Of a stretch of DNA of 39,011 nt, positions 8,455 through 17,204 are shown piece after piece; the stretch's first letter is position 1; each line of letters starts with the position of its first letter. Under the pieces are notes generated by a model, which saw only the letters and a program-made list of their open reading frames with translations, was not told where the DNA came from and made no database searches. The stretch comes from Pedobacter panaciterrae (GTDB lineage: Bacteria; Bacteroidota; Bacteroidia; Sphingobacteriales; Sphingobacteriaceae): the NCBI RefSeq assembly GCF_001636695.1, contig NZ_LGEL01000053.1:1-39011 (forward strand), given 5' to 3'. Position numbers and translations under genes: made by a program.

Positions 8455-8919
8455 TTAAAATGGTCTGAAATAAGGACGGCTAATTAGCGGCGAAAATGCC
8501 CAGGGCACAGATGACAGTATAATTAAAAGCCCAGCGCTGAACCATAACGCCATCGTTTTATATTTTTCGTGGTCTGTTTGTTTACGTTTCGCCCTGACTG
8601 ACCCTATAGTAATCACAACAATTGCTGTTGTCATCATTAGGCTATGCTCCATCCCGAAAAAACGGATTTCTCTAAGATGAATTGCATCACTGAAATTGTG
8701 CAAAAAGTAGTTAACAATAGGGCTAATGAAGTAAAGTAAGAATCCAAAAATAAGCTGGATATGTGCAATCGTAGCTGTCCAATGTCTTACAGCATTATCT
8801 ACACTTGAGAAACTCCTTTTAGAAAGCCAACCATTAAATGCCCGGAAAATGGCAAAAAGTAAACTTGCCAATACAAACCAGCGAACCAGAGAATGAAGTG
8901 CTAATATTGTAGAATACAT
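8455..8919 (-). CDS. Four-helix membrane protein (annotated 'cytochrome B' type)
   Basis: A 154-residue inner-membrane protein with four hydrophobic helices at roughly 5-32, 46-70, 90-107 and 123-142. Conserved-looking features are LHSLVRW at the start, NAVRHWTATIAHIQL before helix 2, and FGMEHSLMMTTA at helix 3. His residues in helices 1, 2 and 3 could bind heme, which is the likely reason relatives are sometimes labelled cytochrome B, but heme binding is not demonstrated here. It has a near-consensus promoter at 8964-8994 and is divergent from the GDSL hydrolase gene. Confidence 0.7.
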   Translation of the reverse strand: MYSTILALHSLVRWFVLASLLFAIFRAFNGWLSKRSFSSVDNAVRHWTATIAHIQLIFGFLLYFISPIVNYFLHNFSDAIHLREIRFFGMEHSLMMTTAIVVITIGSVRAKRKQTDHEKYKTMALWFSAGLLIILSSVPWAFSPLISRPYFRPF

Positions 8920-8963
8920 TTTATACTATTGTTCATAATTTTTGAATGGGGGCTAAGGTAAAA

Positions 8964-8994
8964 CAAAAATATACTGAACATTGGTCATTCTAAA
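8964..8994 (-). promoter_or_regulatory. Bacteroidota-type promoter of the membrane protein gene
   Basis: On the minus strand TATTTTTG (8971-8964) matches the -7 consensus TAnnTTTG exactly. TTTA (8994-8991) lies 19 nt upstream, a one-base variant of the -33 TTTG. Transcription would start near 8957 and leave a leader of about 40 nt before the ATG at 8919. Confidence 0.55.
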
Positions 8995-9007
8995 ATATTT
9001 AGAATGA
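8985..9007. promoter_or_regulatory. Perfect inverted repeat, operator candidate
   Basis: TCATTCTAAA (8985-8994) and TTTAGAATGA (8998-9007) form 10-bp arms around ATA. The site overlaps the -33 element of the minus-strand promoter and lies between two divergent genes, the usual place for a dimeric repressor or activator site. No cognate regulator is adjacent. Confidence 0.4.
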
Positions 9008-9090
9008 ATTGCTTAAAAAAGATGTTTTGAGTAGTTTGCAAAAAAACGCTACCTGCTTGTAAAAGCAGGCGAACTCTTTAATCTATGTTC

Positions 9091-10473
9091 ATGAAAAAAA
9101 TTATACTTGCTTTATTATTGGCTGGTTTTAGTACTACAAAAACCGAAGCGCAATCACTTCAACCATTTACAGATGGAGATCGAGTGGTCTTTTTGGGGAA
9201 TAGCATTACCGAGGCCGGATATTACGCATCTAATATCTGGCTGTACTATATTACGCGTTTTCCGAATAGGAAGATCTCGATAATCAATGCGGGAATAGGA
9301 GGTGACGTTGTAGGTCAAATGAACGATCGTTTTGAGCGAGATGTATTGCCTAAAAAACCAAATATCGTAGTTCTTACTTTTGGAATGAACGATACTGGTT
9401 ACCTTGAATTTAATGCCCAGAATGCAGACGAAACAGCAAAACAGCGTATTGCAAAATCACAGCAAGATTTCATTCTGCTCACAAACAAACTGCAGGCTCA
9501 ACCCGGTATCAAACCCATCATGATGTCTTCATCTCCCTATGATGAAACCATGGAAAACAAAAACAACTATTACAAGGGCAAAAGCAAGGCAATGGAGCAA
9601 ATCATGGCTTTTCAAAAAGAGGCTGCAAAGAATAATAACTGGGCTTATGTAGATCTCTTTCATCCTATGACTGAGATCAACTTGAGGGAACAAAAGAGAA
9701 AACCTGATTTTACGATTACAGGGCCAGACCGTATACATCCGGGCAGGGGTGGGCATCTGGTAATGACAGCCTTATTTCTTAAAAACCAGGGCCTGGCCGG
9801 CAAACCCGTAGCCACTATTCATATCGACACAAAGAAAGGACTTGTTAGGGCAGAGAATGCAAAGGTTCACATTAATAAAAAAAGTGAACTTGGATTAAGT
9901 TTTAACTACCTGGCAAATGCATTACCTTTCCCAATAGATTCTATTAATGGCGTATGGGAAAATCCACAAACACAAGCAGATGCTTTGACTGTATATCCTT
10001 TTATTCAAGAATTCAATCAGGAAACTTTAAAGATTGAACATCTGAAAAAAGGAAACTATGACCTGGTGATAGATGGCAGAAAAATAAGGACATTCAGTGC
10101 TGATACACTTACTAAGGGGATCAATATGGCATTGCTTAGCAACACCCCACAATACCAGCAAGCTGCTTCGCTAATGTACATGAACGAATTAAGATTGGAA
10201 CTAGAGAAAAAAATAAGGGAATATTACTGGTTGCACTTTAACTATTTTAAAGCCCAAAACATGTTATTTGATGATTCACAGCTGGCATTTGAAAAAGTAG
10301 CTGAAAAAGCTAAGACAGACTGGTTTGTGAGAATGAAAATGGGAACCTATCAAACTGCCCGTTTTCCGGAAGTAAGGAAAATGTGGGAAGACAATATCAA
10401 AGGATTAGCCGATAGAATCTACCAGATAAATAAGCCAAAATTGCATATTATAGAGATTCTACAAGTGAAATGA
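9091..10473 (+). CDS. Secreted SGNH/GDSL hydrolase
   Basis: A 460-residue protein with a Sec signal peptide (MKKIILALLLAGF, cleavage near EAQS). The N-terminal SGNH domain has block I FLGNSITEAGYY with catalytic Ser about residue 38, block II INAGIGGD, block III FGMND and block V GPDRIHPGRGGH with Asp 213 and His 216, so the catalytic set is complete. It probably removes acyl or acetyl groups from sugars or lipids in the periplasm. The C-terminal half is a mixed then helical extension without recognised motif. The in-frame ATG at 9085 adds only two residues. A short hairpin (9052-9058 with 9063-9069) lies in the leader. Confidence 0.85.
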   Translation: MKKIILALLLAGFSTTKTEAQSLQPFTDGDRVVFLGNSITEAGYYASNIWLYYITRFPNRKISIINAGIGGDVVGQMNDRFERDVLPKKPNIVVLTFGMNDTGYLEFNAQNADETAKQRIAKSQQDFILLTNKLQAQPGIKPIMMSSSPYDETMENKNNYYKGKSKAMEQIMAFQKEAAKNNNWAYVDLFHPMTEINLREQKRKPDFTITGPDRIHPGRGGHLVMTALFLKNQGLAGKPVATIHIDTKKGLVRAENAKVHINKKSELGLSFNYLANALPFPIDSINGVWENPQTQADALTVYPFIQEFNQETLKIEHLKKGNYDLVIDGRKIRTFSADTLTKGINMALLSNTPQYQQAASLMYMNELRLELEKKIREYYWLHFNYFKAQNMLFDDSQLAFEKVAEKAKTDWFVRMKMGTYQTARFPEVRKMWEDNIKGLADRIYQINKPKLHIIEILQVK

Positions 10474-10522
10474 TATCATGATGTTGAAGTCTAAGTTGGC
10501 TTAGTGGAATCGATTATTGTGA

Positions 10523-10567
10523 AAATAAAATTTTGGCCTGCTATTTCAGCAGGCCAAAATTTTATTT
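10523..10567. terminator. Bidirectional terminator overlapping a stop codon
   Basis: Perfect 20-bp arms at 10523-10542 and 10548-10567 around a 5-nt loop, with core TTTTGGCCTGCT/AGCAGGCCAAAA. The right arm contains the stop codon (10562-10564) of the minus-strand DUF1349 gene, so on that strand the hairpin begins inside the coding sequence. It separates two convergent genes. Confidence 0.8.
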
Positions 10568-11215
10568 ATTTGCATTCTTCTTCAACCATTCTAATCTTCT
10601 TTGATCAGGTAATTGTTTCACCGTAAAGCCTTCGAATTTGGCATTGAAGCCAATTCCGTCGGGACTAGCACCCATAAAGCCAACCATTACCGGTCTATTG
10701 TCCTGTAAGTATGCATTTCGCATCATGGTATAGGTTTTATCGTCGTGAGAATAAAATATTTCAACTGCGTCAAGTCTTCTTACTGCTTTTATCCATATAA
10801 ACTCTGGTGCTTTATCTAATGTAGTTACACTCCAATCGCTGGTCTTATGCGTTACTACTGTACTTAGATTATATTTTCCATCTACAAATTCGATTCCCGC
10901 TTTGATATAATTTTCATGATCGATACGAAGCATTAAACCCATTTGATCGAATCGTTCTTTATAATTTCCAGTGATTTTGACCTTTACTTCAAATTCTCCT
11001 CCATAGGTACTGTAATAGAACGGAGCATCATCAACAGTAAATCCGTAGTGGGAAATTCTCCAGTAGTCACTTTGAGGTGTTACGAACATTGTTAAGGCAT
11101 TGTTTTTAATCTCCCATTTCTGAGGCTCATTAAACCATTGCATCTTCTCCAGACTTTGAGCAAATCCTGTTTGTGTTATCAAAAAGACAATAGCACATAA
11201 AATAATCTTCTTCAT
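10562..11215 (-). CDS. Secreted DUF1349 protein
   Basis: A 217-residue protein with a signal peptide (MKKIILCAIVFLITQTGFAQ). The mature part follows the DUF1349 concanavalin-like beta-sandwich: MQWFNEPQKWEIKNNALTMF, FDQMGLMLRIDHENYIKAGIE, DWSVTTLD and VMVGFMGASPDGIGFNAKFEG. The family is related to lectin/glucanase folds and is commonly linked to carbohydrate binding; no catalytic residues can be assigned. The upstream in-frame ATG at 11239 would place nine hydrophilic residues before the signal peptide and is less likely. It is divergent from the LuxR-type gene, with about 95 bp between the starts. Confidence 0.82.
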   Translation of the reverse strand: MKKIILCAIVFLITQTGFAQSLEKMQWFNEPQKWEIKNNALTMFVTPQSDYWRISHYGFTVDDAPFYYSTYGGEFEVKVKITGNYKERFDQMGLMLRIDHENYIKAGIEFVDGKYNLSTVVTHKTSDWSVTTLDKAPEFIWIKAVRRLDAVEIFYSHDDKTYTMMRNAYLQDNRPVMVGFMGASPDGIGFNAKFEGFTVKQLPDQRRLEWLKKNANK

Positions 11216-11310
11216 TTCTTTTTTTGAGTTAATAACCATACGTTATATTTATATCGCTAAGTTAGGATACCATAAATAGCACTACAATACTGATTAATAA
11301 CCATATTGAG

Positions 11311-12075
11311 ATGAACATTATAAATACCTTAAATGAAAAATTATTGGCACAAGCATTTAATGAGGAGCACAATACAGCTGTAATTCTTTCCCAATACCGG
11401 CAAATGGCTTTTGTCTATTCACGAATAGAAAATTCTATAGCTGTATTGAGTGACATGATGGCTAATAAAAGCTATATTTATAATGGACGGGTTGCCAGAG
11501 AATTGGGTTTTGATGAAAATGATACATTACAGGAAATAAACTCTATATGGGAAGAGGATATTTTTATTAAGATACATCCAGATGATCTGGTGAAGAAACA
11601 CATGTTAGAACTTCAGTATTTCAACATGCTAAAAAATTTATCCATTTCTGAAAGATCAGATTATCATGTTAAGAGCAAAATCCGTATGCGCAACAAAAAT
11701 GGCGTATATATACCTGTAGAGCATCGTATGTTTTATGTATCCAGTACGATAAATGGCAGTTTATGGTTAGCTCTTTGTTTGTATAATCTATCTTATGATG
11801 AAGTTACGATGGAATCATCAAGTGGGGCAATCCTAAACTCAGCAACTGGGCTGGTGATAAAACCTACTCAGCAAGAGTACAATAAAATATTATCCATGCG
11901 TGAAAAAGAGATTTTACAGCTGATTCGCAAGGGTAAAATGAGTAAAGAAGTTGCGGACTTATTATCTATAAGTAAAAATACGGTAAACAGACACCGTCAG
12001 AATATACTGGAGAAACTACGGGTAAGTAATACACTTGAAGCATGCCGGATAGCGGAGAAAATGAACTTAATCTGA
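11311..12075 (+). CDS. PAS-LuxR transcriptional regulator
   Basis: A 254-residue regulator. The C-terminal 61 residues form a GerE/LuxR helix-turn-helix: LSMREKEILQLIRKGKMSKE followed by ADLLSISKNTVNRHRQNILE and KLRVSNTLEACRIA. The N-terminal part (about 45-165) resembles a PAS fold, with YIYNGRVARELGFDEN, IHPDDLVKKH and RMRNKNGVYIPVEHRMFYVS. There is no receiver domain, so it probably senses a ligand or redox state directly in the cytoplasm. It is a single gene that converges on the YihY gene 13 bp downstream. Possible targets include the divergent DUF1349 gene (inference from position only). Confidence 0.85.
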   Translation: MNIINTLNEKLLAQAFNEEHNTAVILSQYRQMAFVYSRIENSIAVLSDMMANKSYIYNGRVARELGFDENDTLQEINSIWEEDIFIKIHPDDLVKKHMLELQYFNMLKNLSISERSDYHVKSKIRMRNKNGVYIPVEHRMFYVSSTINGSLWLALCLYNLSYDEVTMESSSGAILNSATGLVIKPTQQEYNKILSMREKEILQLIRKGKMSKEVADLLSISKNTVNRHRQNILEKLRVSNTLEACRIAEKMNLI

Positions 12076-12088
12076 GTATGAATATCGT

Positions 12089-13027
12089 TCAATTATTATC
12101 TTGTACTGAATTATTTCCTGTCTCAATTTCAACTTCTTTAGTGGTTACTGCATAAGATGAAGGATGAATTTCTGAACCATATACTAGGGCATATGCTTTG
12201 GTAAATTCTGCACCAAAATATAGAATAATGGATGAATAATAAGTCCATAAAAGAAGCACGACTAAAGATCCTGCAGCGCCGTAAGTGCTACCAACATTGC
12301 TTTGACCAATATAAAGGGAAATGGCGAATTTACCCAGCATAAAAAGTAGAGCTGTAACTACTGATCCAAACAGTACATCGCGCCATTTGATTATGGCATC
12401 TGGGAGCACTTTAAAGATCACACCGAAAATCAAGGATATAACCACTAGAGTAACAACCTGATTTAGTGTATAAAATAAAACCACTGATACTTCTTTATAT
12501 TGTGTTTGCAGGTGTTGACTAAATCCGTCTAGAATAGCATTTATGCCTAATGAAACCAGTAATATAAACCCAAGGCTTATGATTACTGAAAAAGAAAGAA
12601 ACCTATTTTGCAGCATTTTTAACCAGCCGCGCTTAGGTTTGGGCTTTAACCCCCAAATGGTATTTATAGAATCCTGAATATCACTAAACACAGTGGTGGA
12701 ACCAATGAGAAGTGTTATTATTCCAATGATAAAAGCAACCTTACCTTTATTACCAATTGCAGCTTTTTTAACTAAATCCTGTAATTGAAGAGCAGTGTCT
12801 TTACCTAAAAATCCATCCAGTTGCGCGTATATCTGGCCTTGCGCTGCTTCCTGCCCAAGAAATATCCCACATAAAGAGATAATAACCACAAGGAGAGGAG
12901 CCATAGAAAAAACAGTGTAATATGCTAGTGATCCACTTAGTTTTGTGACCTTATGGTCAGAGAATCCTGAAAATGAATTCTTTAACACCTCCCAAACTCC
13001 TTTTAATGTAACTTTTTTCTGGTTCAT
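12089..13027 (-). CDS. YihY/BrkB-family inner membrane protein
   Basis: A 312-residue protein with six hydrophobic helices and the family signatures KLSGSLAYYTVFSMAPLLVV near the start, GLKPKPKRGWLKMLQNRFLS in the middle and STYGAAGSLVVLLLWTYYSS and ILYFGAEFTKAYA near the end. The family was once called ribonuclease BN in error; its role is still unclear and may concern transport or envelope function. The acidic tail after the last helix is probably cytoplasmic. It is transcribed away from the CoiA-like gene, and 200 bp of AT-rich DNA separates the two. Confidence 0.88.
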   Translation of the reverse strand: MNQKKVTLKGVWEVLKNSFSGFSDHKVTKLSGSLAYYTVFSMAPLLVVIISLCGIFLGQEAAQGQIYAQLDGFLGKDTALQLQDLVKKAAIGNKGKVAFIIGIITLLIGSTTVFSDIQDSINTIWGLKPKPKRGWLKMLQNRFLSFSVIISLGFILLVSLGINAILDGFSQHLQTQYKEVSVVLFYTLNQVVTLVVISLIFGVIFKVLPDAIIKWRDVLFGSVVTALLFMLGKFAISLYIGQSNVGSTYGAAGSLVVLLLWTYYSSIILYFGAEFTKAYALVYGSEIHPSSYAVTTKEVEIETGNNSVQDNN

Positions 13028-13168
13028 TTCTATTGTTTTATGTAGGATTTCTTTACACTCATAATTGTAACACTAATAGAACGCCGGAAAAAGAGAATAG
13101 TTTAAGATTTATGAATAACCTCACAATTGTTTGGTGATTAATTAAAATAATGAATTTTTTCGCATATT

Positions 13169-13199
13169 TTTGAATACTAATATCTTTAGTTTAAATTTG
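13169..13199 (+). promoter_or_regulatory. Consensus Bacteroidota promoter of the CoiA-like gene
   Basis: TTTG (13169-13172), exactly 19 nt, then TAAATTTG (13192-13199): a perfect match to TTTG-N19-TAnnTTTG. Transcription should start near 13206, about 25 nt before the ATG at 13231. It is the cleanest promoter in the window. Confidence 0.75.
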
Positions 13200-13230
13200 A
13201 GCATTGGCTAAAATTTAAAGTAATTCATTT

Positions 13231-13902
13231 ATGAGTTTCAATGCTTTGCTATTTTCTGAAGAAACTACGTCTCTACATAGCGTTATTAATACTGAAAAAC
13301 AACACTCTACATCTTATGGAGAAACACCCTGGCATAGGAACTGGAAGATGGTTTTTCCAACATCCTTCCGTGAAGTTTCCTTTTGGGATGGTGCTAAAGA
13401 ACAGCAACATCGGGCCGACATATATACATCTTGTGGGACAACAATTGAATTTCAGAATTCACCAATTGGAATTGAAGAGCTAGAAAGCCGGGAAGCCTTT
13501 TATCCCAAGCTTATATGGGTGCTAAATGGAAAAAAATTTAAGGGGTTTCGTGTCCTAAAGCATTTACCAGATGTAGATGATCCTCGTCTTACCGATTTCG
13601 AATTTTGCCATAACGATCATCTTTCAATGATTAGAAAGACTGATATTATACATGGAAAAGGATATCCTAAAATATTAAACTTCTACCATCCTGAACTGCG
13701 AAAAATACCTTTAACCAGTCATTACTATTCGTTTTGTTGGAAACATCCACACAGGGTGTGGTACCAGGCAAAATGCCCTATTATTATCGATTTAGGGGGG
13801 CATTTTCTTTATCAGCTTAAACAAAAGCAGCAATTATCTGGAGATTATCCTTACCTGCATATGATTCCCCGAAAGGAATTTATTTCAAGATACTGGTCTT
13901 AA
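13231..13902 (+). CDS. Short CoiA-like nuclease
   Basis: A 223-residue protein resembling the nuclease core of the competence protein CoiA. The central motif HRADI (D63), then IEFQNSPIG (E73, Q75) and EELESREAFYPKLIWVLNG fit the PD-(D/E)XK pattern D-ExQ with the following helix. Preceding GETPWHRNWKMVFP is also typical of the family. It is shorter than full CoiA proteins, ending soon after the core, so it may be a stand-alone nuclease for recombination or foreign DNA. No competence genes are adjacent. It has a consensus promoter at 13169-13199 and its own terminator at 13926-13958. Family assignment is from motif recognition. Confidence 0.68.
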   Translation: MSFNALLFSEETTSLHSVINTEKQHSTSYGETPWHRNWKMVFPTSFREVSFWDGAKEQQHRADIYTSCGTTIEFQNSPIGIEELESREAFYPKLIWVLNGKKFKGFRVLKHLPDVDDPRLTDFEFCHNDHLSMIRKTDIIHGKGYPKILNFYHPELRKIPLTSHYYSFCWKHPHRVWYQAKCPIIIDLGGHFLYQLKQKQQLSGDYPYLHMIPRKEFISRYWS

Positions 13903-13925
13903 GTCAAATTTCCCTTGCTTAAACA

Positions 13926-13958
13926 ATAACAAAGCCACCTCGAGGGTGGCTTTGTTAT
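13926..13958. terminator. Bidirectional terminator
   Basis: Perfect 14-bp arms (13926-13939 and 13945-13958), core AAAGCCACC/GGTGGCTTT, 5-nt loop TCGAG. It lies between the convergent CoiA-like and DUF2383 genes and can serve both. Confidence 0.8.
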
Positions 13959-13983
13959 AAAATAATCATAGACGATAAATTAC

Positions 13984-14442
13984 TTAATCCATTGCTTTTG
14001 CTGCGTCCCGTAACGATTTGATGGCATCATGTGCAGACTTAATCTCGGAGGCCTGACTATTTACTGTTTCCAGAGCTGCCCCGTTAAGTTCGCCATTTTC
14101 CAGTGCCAATTTGTAAGCAGCTTTAATAGCATCTTCACCACGTTCTGCCTCGGAAAGGATGCCGGCTCGATCGCTGCCTCCAAAAAGTGACTTTACATCT
14201 ATCCAGGCACGATGTAAAGTACCTGCAACACTGTTACCTGTTTCTACATCTTTCCCATAGCCTGCAACAATCGCAGTCAGTTCCTGACTAAATTTACGGC
14301 TCTGGGTGCTGTAGTTTTGAAACAAGCCTTTTAAATCCACATTTTCATCTTTGATGTCTGCGATGGCTTTTTCAAATCCCGCTATACGGTCGTTGTTGAT
14401 CTCGATGAGATCGTTTAATACTGATATTGATTTTGTGTTCAT
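13984..14442 (-). CDS. DUF2383 / PA2169-type four-helix-bundle protein
   Basis: A 152-residue soluble all-helical protein. The beginning SISVLNDLIEINNDRIAGFE, the middle RAWIDVKSLFGGSDRAGILS and the stretch EAERGEDAIKAAYKLALENG are characteristic of the PA2169/DUF2383 four-helix-bundle family, a ferritin-like stress protein group of unknown activity. It lies next to the LigD gene, divergently, and in the same section as DUF892, lmo0937 and other stress-type genes. A plausible promoter lies at 14497-14528. Confidence 0.85.
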   Translation of the reverse strand: MNTKSISVLNDLIEINNDRIAGFEKAIADIKDENVDLKGLFQNYSTQSRKFSQELTAIVAGYGKDVETGNSVAGTLHRAWIDVKSLFGGSDRAGILSEAERGEDAIKAAYKLALENGELNGAALETVNSQASEIKSAHDAIKSLRDAAKAMD

Positions 14443-14496
14443 AGTAAATGGTTTTAGGTGCTAGAACAACTGAAAATGTAACTGGTTTTAAATAAT

Positions 14497-14528
14497 AAAA
14501 TTTAATCTCTTTCAAACTTTATTTCAAA
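14497..14528 (-). promoter_or_regulatory. Probable promoter of the DUF2383 gene
   Basis: On the minus strand TTTG (14528-14525) is followed after 20 nt by TAAATTTT (14504-14497), which differs from the -7 consensus in the last base and has a spacer one longer than the usual 19. The predicted start is about 48 nt before the ATG at 14442. Confidence 0.4.
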
Positions 14529-14575
14529 ACATTACACTGTTACAGGTGTTTGGATTATGCTAAATCTTAATGATA

Positions 14576-17143
14576 ATGAGTCTAAAAAAATACAAGGAGA
14601 AACGTGATTTTACGAAGACTGCTGAACCGAAATCAGGAAATTCCAGAGAAAATGATAAACTGCAGTTTGTAATTCAAAAACATGATGCCTCACATCTGCA
14701 TTATGATTTTCGTTTGGAAATGGATGGTGTATTAAAGAGCTGGGCAGTACCCAAGGGACCTTCTACTGATCCAAAAACTAAACGTTTGGCAATGATGGTA
14801 GAAGATCATCCATTTGACTACAAGGACTTTGAAGGGATTATTCCAAAAGGGGAGTATGGTGGAGGCACAGTAATTGTCTGGGACGAGGGCAGCTATGAGC
14901 CTATTGAAAAGATCTCCGGTAAAAAGGCTCAGGAGAAGCATTTACTTACCCAGTTGCATTCTGGATCACTTAAAATTATTTTACACGGTAAAAAGCTTAA
15001 AGGTGAGTTTGCCTTAGTAAAAACTCATGGAATGGGGGAAAACGGATGGTTGCTGATTAAGCATAGGGATGAGTATGCTGATACAAATGACATTACTAAA
15101 AAGGATAAATCTGTCTTGTCTGAAAAGACTATTGAGCAGATGGAAAAAGGTGGCGATAAAGTCTTGAAATTGATTAAGAAAGGGATCAGATCTAAAATCC
15201 CGATTGGTATGAAACCAATGCTTGCAACTTTAGTAGATGAACCCTTTGATAGCCCAGATTGGGTTTATGAGGTTAAATGGGATGGTTATCGCGCCCTGGC
15301 TTTTTCATTAAAAAATGGAGATGTTCAATTGCTCTCTCGAAATAATAAGCCGTTTAATGAAAAGTTTTATCCAATAAGTCAGGTTCTACAAACCTGGAAA
15401 CTGGACATTGTAGTTGATGGAGAAATTTTAGTGATCAACGATAAAGGCCTTTCTAATTTTGGGGATCTTCAGAATTGGAGGAGCGAAGCGGATGGAAACC
15501 TGGTATATTACGTATTCGATTTGATTTGGTACGATGGAAAAGATCTGACTGAACTTCCGCTAAGTGAGCGACAGCAGATTTTAGCATCAGTACTACCACA
15601 GAATGATGAGCGGGTGAGGTTGAGTAAAGTATTCAAAGCCGAAGGCAAGGAGTTTTTCGATGCAGCCACCAAAATAGCATTTGAGGGCATTATTGCTAAA
15701 AAATCGGATAGTACTTATACTAAAAACAACCGTTCTGGTGAGTGGTTGAAGATTAAAGTGCATAAACGCCAGGAGGTAGTTATTGCAGGGTTTACTAAAA
15801 ATGAGGGCACCTCTAAACTATTCAGTTCACTACTATTGGGAGTATATGATAATGGTCATTTTCAATATGTGGGTAAAGTGGGTACTGGTTTTAATGACAA
15901 GGTGCAAAAAGAAATGATGACTCAATTTAAGCCGTTAATTACTGACAAGAGTCCTTTTTCAGAAATCCCTAATGTAAATAAGCCCTCAAGATTCCGCCCC
16001 AGTCCACCCAAGGCTAAAGCAACGTGGTTGAAACCGGATCTAGTCTGCGAGATAGCTTTTGCAGAGGTTACCAGTGATGGACTGTTCCGACATCCTTCTT
16101 TCCAGGGCATGCGAATTGACAAGAAAGCAAAACAGGTGATTAGAGAGACTATAGTAGAAACAAAAGCAATTGTTGAACCTGATATTAGTCAATCAAAATC
16201 TACCGGACGAAAAACCTTACTTAATCCCAAGGATGAAACCCAGGTACGAAAGGTGGATGGACATGAATTAAAGTTTACACATCTTAGCAAGTTATACTGG
16301 CCGGAGGATGGCGTGAGTAAAAGGGATATGTTCAATTACTATTACCAGGTAGCAGATTATATTCTACCTTACTTAAAGGACAGGCCAATGTCATTAAATC
16401 GTTTTCCAGGTGGGATTAATAGCAAAAGTTTTTATCAGAAGGATGTGAAAGACAAGGCACCCGATTGGGCAGATACCTTTCCTTACACTACCGCTGAAGG
16501 AGAACATAAAGAATACCTATTGGGAAATGATGAGGCTGCATTGCTATGGATGGCATCATTAGGCTGTATTGAGATGAATCCATGGTTCTCCAGAAGTGTA
16601 TCCCCAGACAATCCTGATTACTGTGTAATTGACCTGGATCCCGACAAAAACACCTTTGATCAAGTAATTCAAGTAGCGAAAATGGTAAAGGAGGTACTCG
16701 ATAAAATTGAAGTTTCATGTTTTGTCAAAACCTCCGGGTCTACGGGCATGCATATTTATATTCCACTAGCTGCAAAATATACTTATGATCAGTCGCAATT
16801 GTTTGCCAAGCTTATTGTAAAATTAATCCATGAGCAGGTACCTGAATTTACCAGTCTCGAGAGAATGGTTGCCAATCGTAAAGGTAAGATGTATCTGGAT
16901 TTTCTTCAGAACCGACCGGGTGCCACTATTGCAGGGCCTTATTCCCTCAGACCAAAACCTGGAGCTACTGTTTCCATGCCATTGGCATGGGAAGAAGTAA
17001 AGTCAGGTATTAATATGAAAGATTTTACAATTTTCAATGCTGTAGATAGATTGAAGGAAACTGGTGACCTTTTTAAAGGCGTATTGGGAAAAGGAATTGA
17101 TCTTACCAAAGCAGTTGAACGGGCTAAAATAGTTTTCGGTTAA
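14576..17143 (+). CDS. ligD: Multidomain ATP-dependent DNA ligase LigD
   Basis: An 855-residue end-joining enzyme with domain order phosphoesterase-ligase-polymerase, as in Pseudomonas LigD. Phosphoesterase (about 25-165): the family's metal and phosphate residues are present as H36, H42, D44, R46, H78 and Y82. Ligase (about 205-395): motif I YEVKWDGYRAL with adenylated Lys 234 and motif IV EGIIAKK; the OB domain follows to about 505. Polymerase/primase (about 560-850): VIDLDPD with D686 and D688, TSGSTGMH with H726 and LDF with D775. It repairs double-strand breaks, normally with Ku; no Ku gene is in this window. The ATG at 14570 would add two residues. Confidence 0.95.
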   Translation: MSLKKYKEKRDFTKTAEPKSGNSRENDKLQFVIQKHDASHLHYDFRLEMDGVLKSWAVPKGPSTDPKTKRLAMMVEDHPFDYKDFEGIIPKGEYGGGTVIVWDEGSYEPIEKISGKKAQEKHLLTQLHSGSLKIILHGKKLKGEFALVKTHGMGENGWLLIKHRDEYADTNDITKKDKSVLSEKTIEQMEKGGDKVLKLIKKGIRSKIPIGMKPMLATLVDEPFDSPDWVYEVKWDGYRALAFSLKNGDVQLLSRNNKPFNEKFYPISQVLQTWKLDIVVDGEILVINDKGLSNFGDLQNWRSEADGNLVYYVFDLIWYDGKDLTELPLSERQQILASVLPQNDERVRLSKVFKAEGKEFFDAATKIAFEGIIAKKSDSTYTKNNRSGEWLKIKVHKRQEVVIAGFTKNEGTSKLFSSLLLGVYDNGHFQYVGKVGTGFNDKVQKEMMTQFKPLITDKSPFSEIPNVNKPSRFRPSPPKAKATWLKPDLVCEIAFAEVTSDGLFRHPSFQGMRIDKKAKQVIRETIVETKAIVEPDISQSKSTGRKTLLNPKDETQVRKVDGHELKFTHLSKLYWPEDGVSKRDMFNYYYQVADYILPYLKDRPMSLNRFPGGINSKSFYQKDVKDKAPDWADTFPYTTAEGEHKEYLLGNDEAALLWMASLGCIEMNPWFSRSVSPDNPDYCVIDLDPDKNTFDQVIQVAKMVKEVLDKIEVSCFVKTSGSTGMHIYIPLAAKYTYDQSQLFAKLIVKLIHEQVPEFTSLERMVANRKGKMYLDFLQNRPGATIAGPYSLRPKPGATVSMPLAWEEVKSGINMKDFTIFNAVDRLKETGDLFKGVLGKGIDLTKAVERAKIVFG

Positions 17144-17204
17144 AAGGAATGAGCAGATAAACTAAGAATTTTATATCTTGTCAATCAACAACACGAAACT
17201 CCAT

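Noticed and set aside
8305-8458. Two small overlapping frames of 27 and 30 residues (ATG at 8305 and 8366)
   Set aside because: Different frames, no recognised family and no clear start signal. The second ends inside the neighbouring gene's stop. Too short to support as genes.
14541-14556. Imperfect palindrome around the ligD upstream region
   Set aside because: Arms CACTGT and CAGGTG pair poorly; no better than chance.
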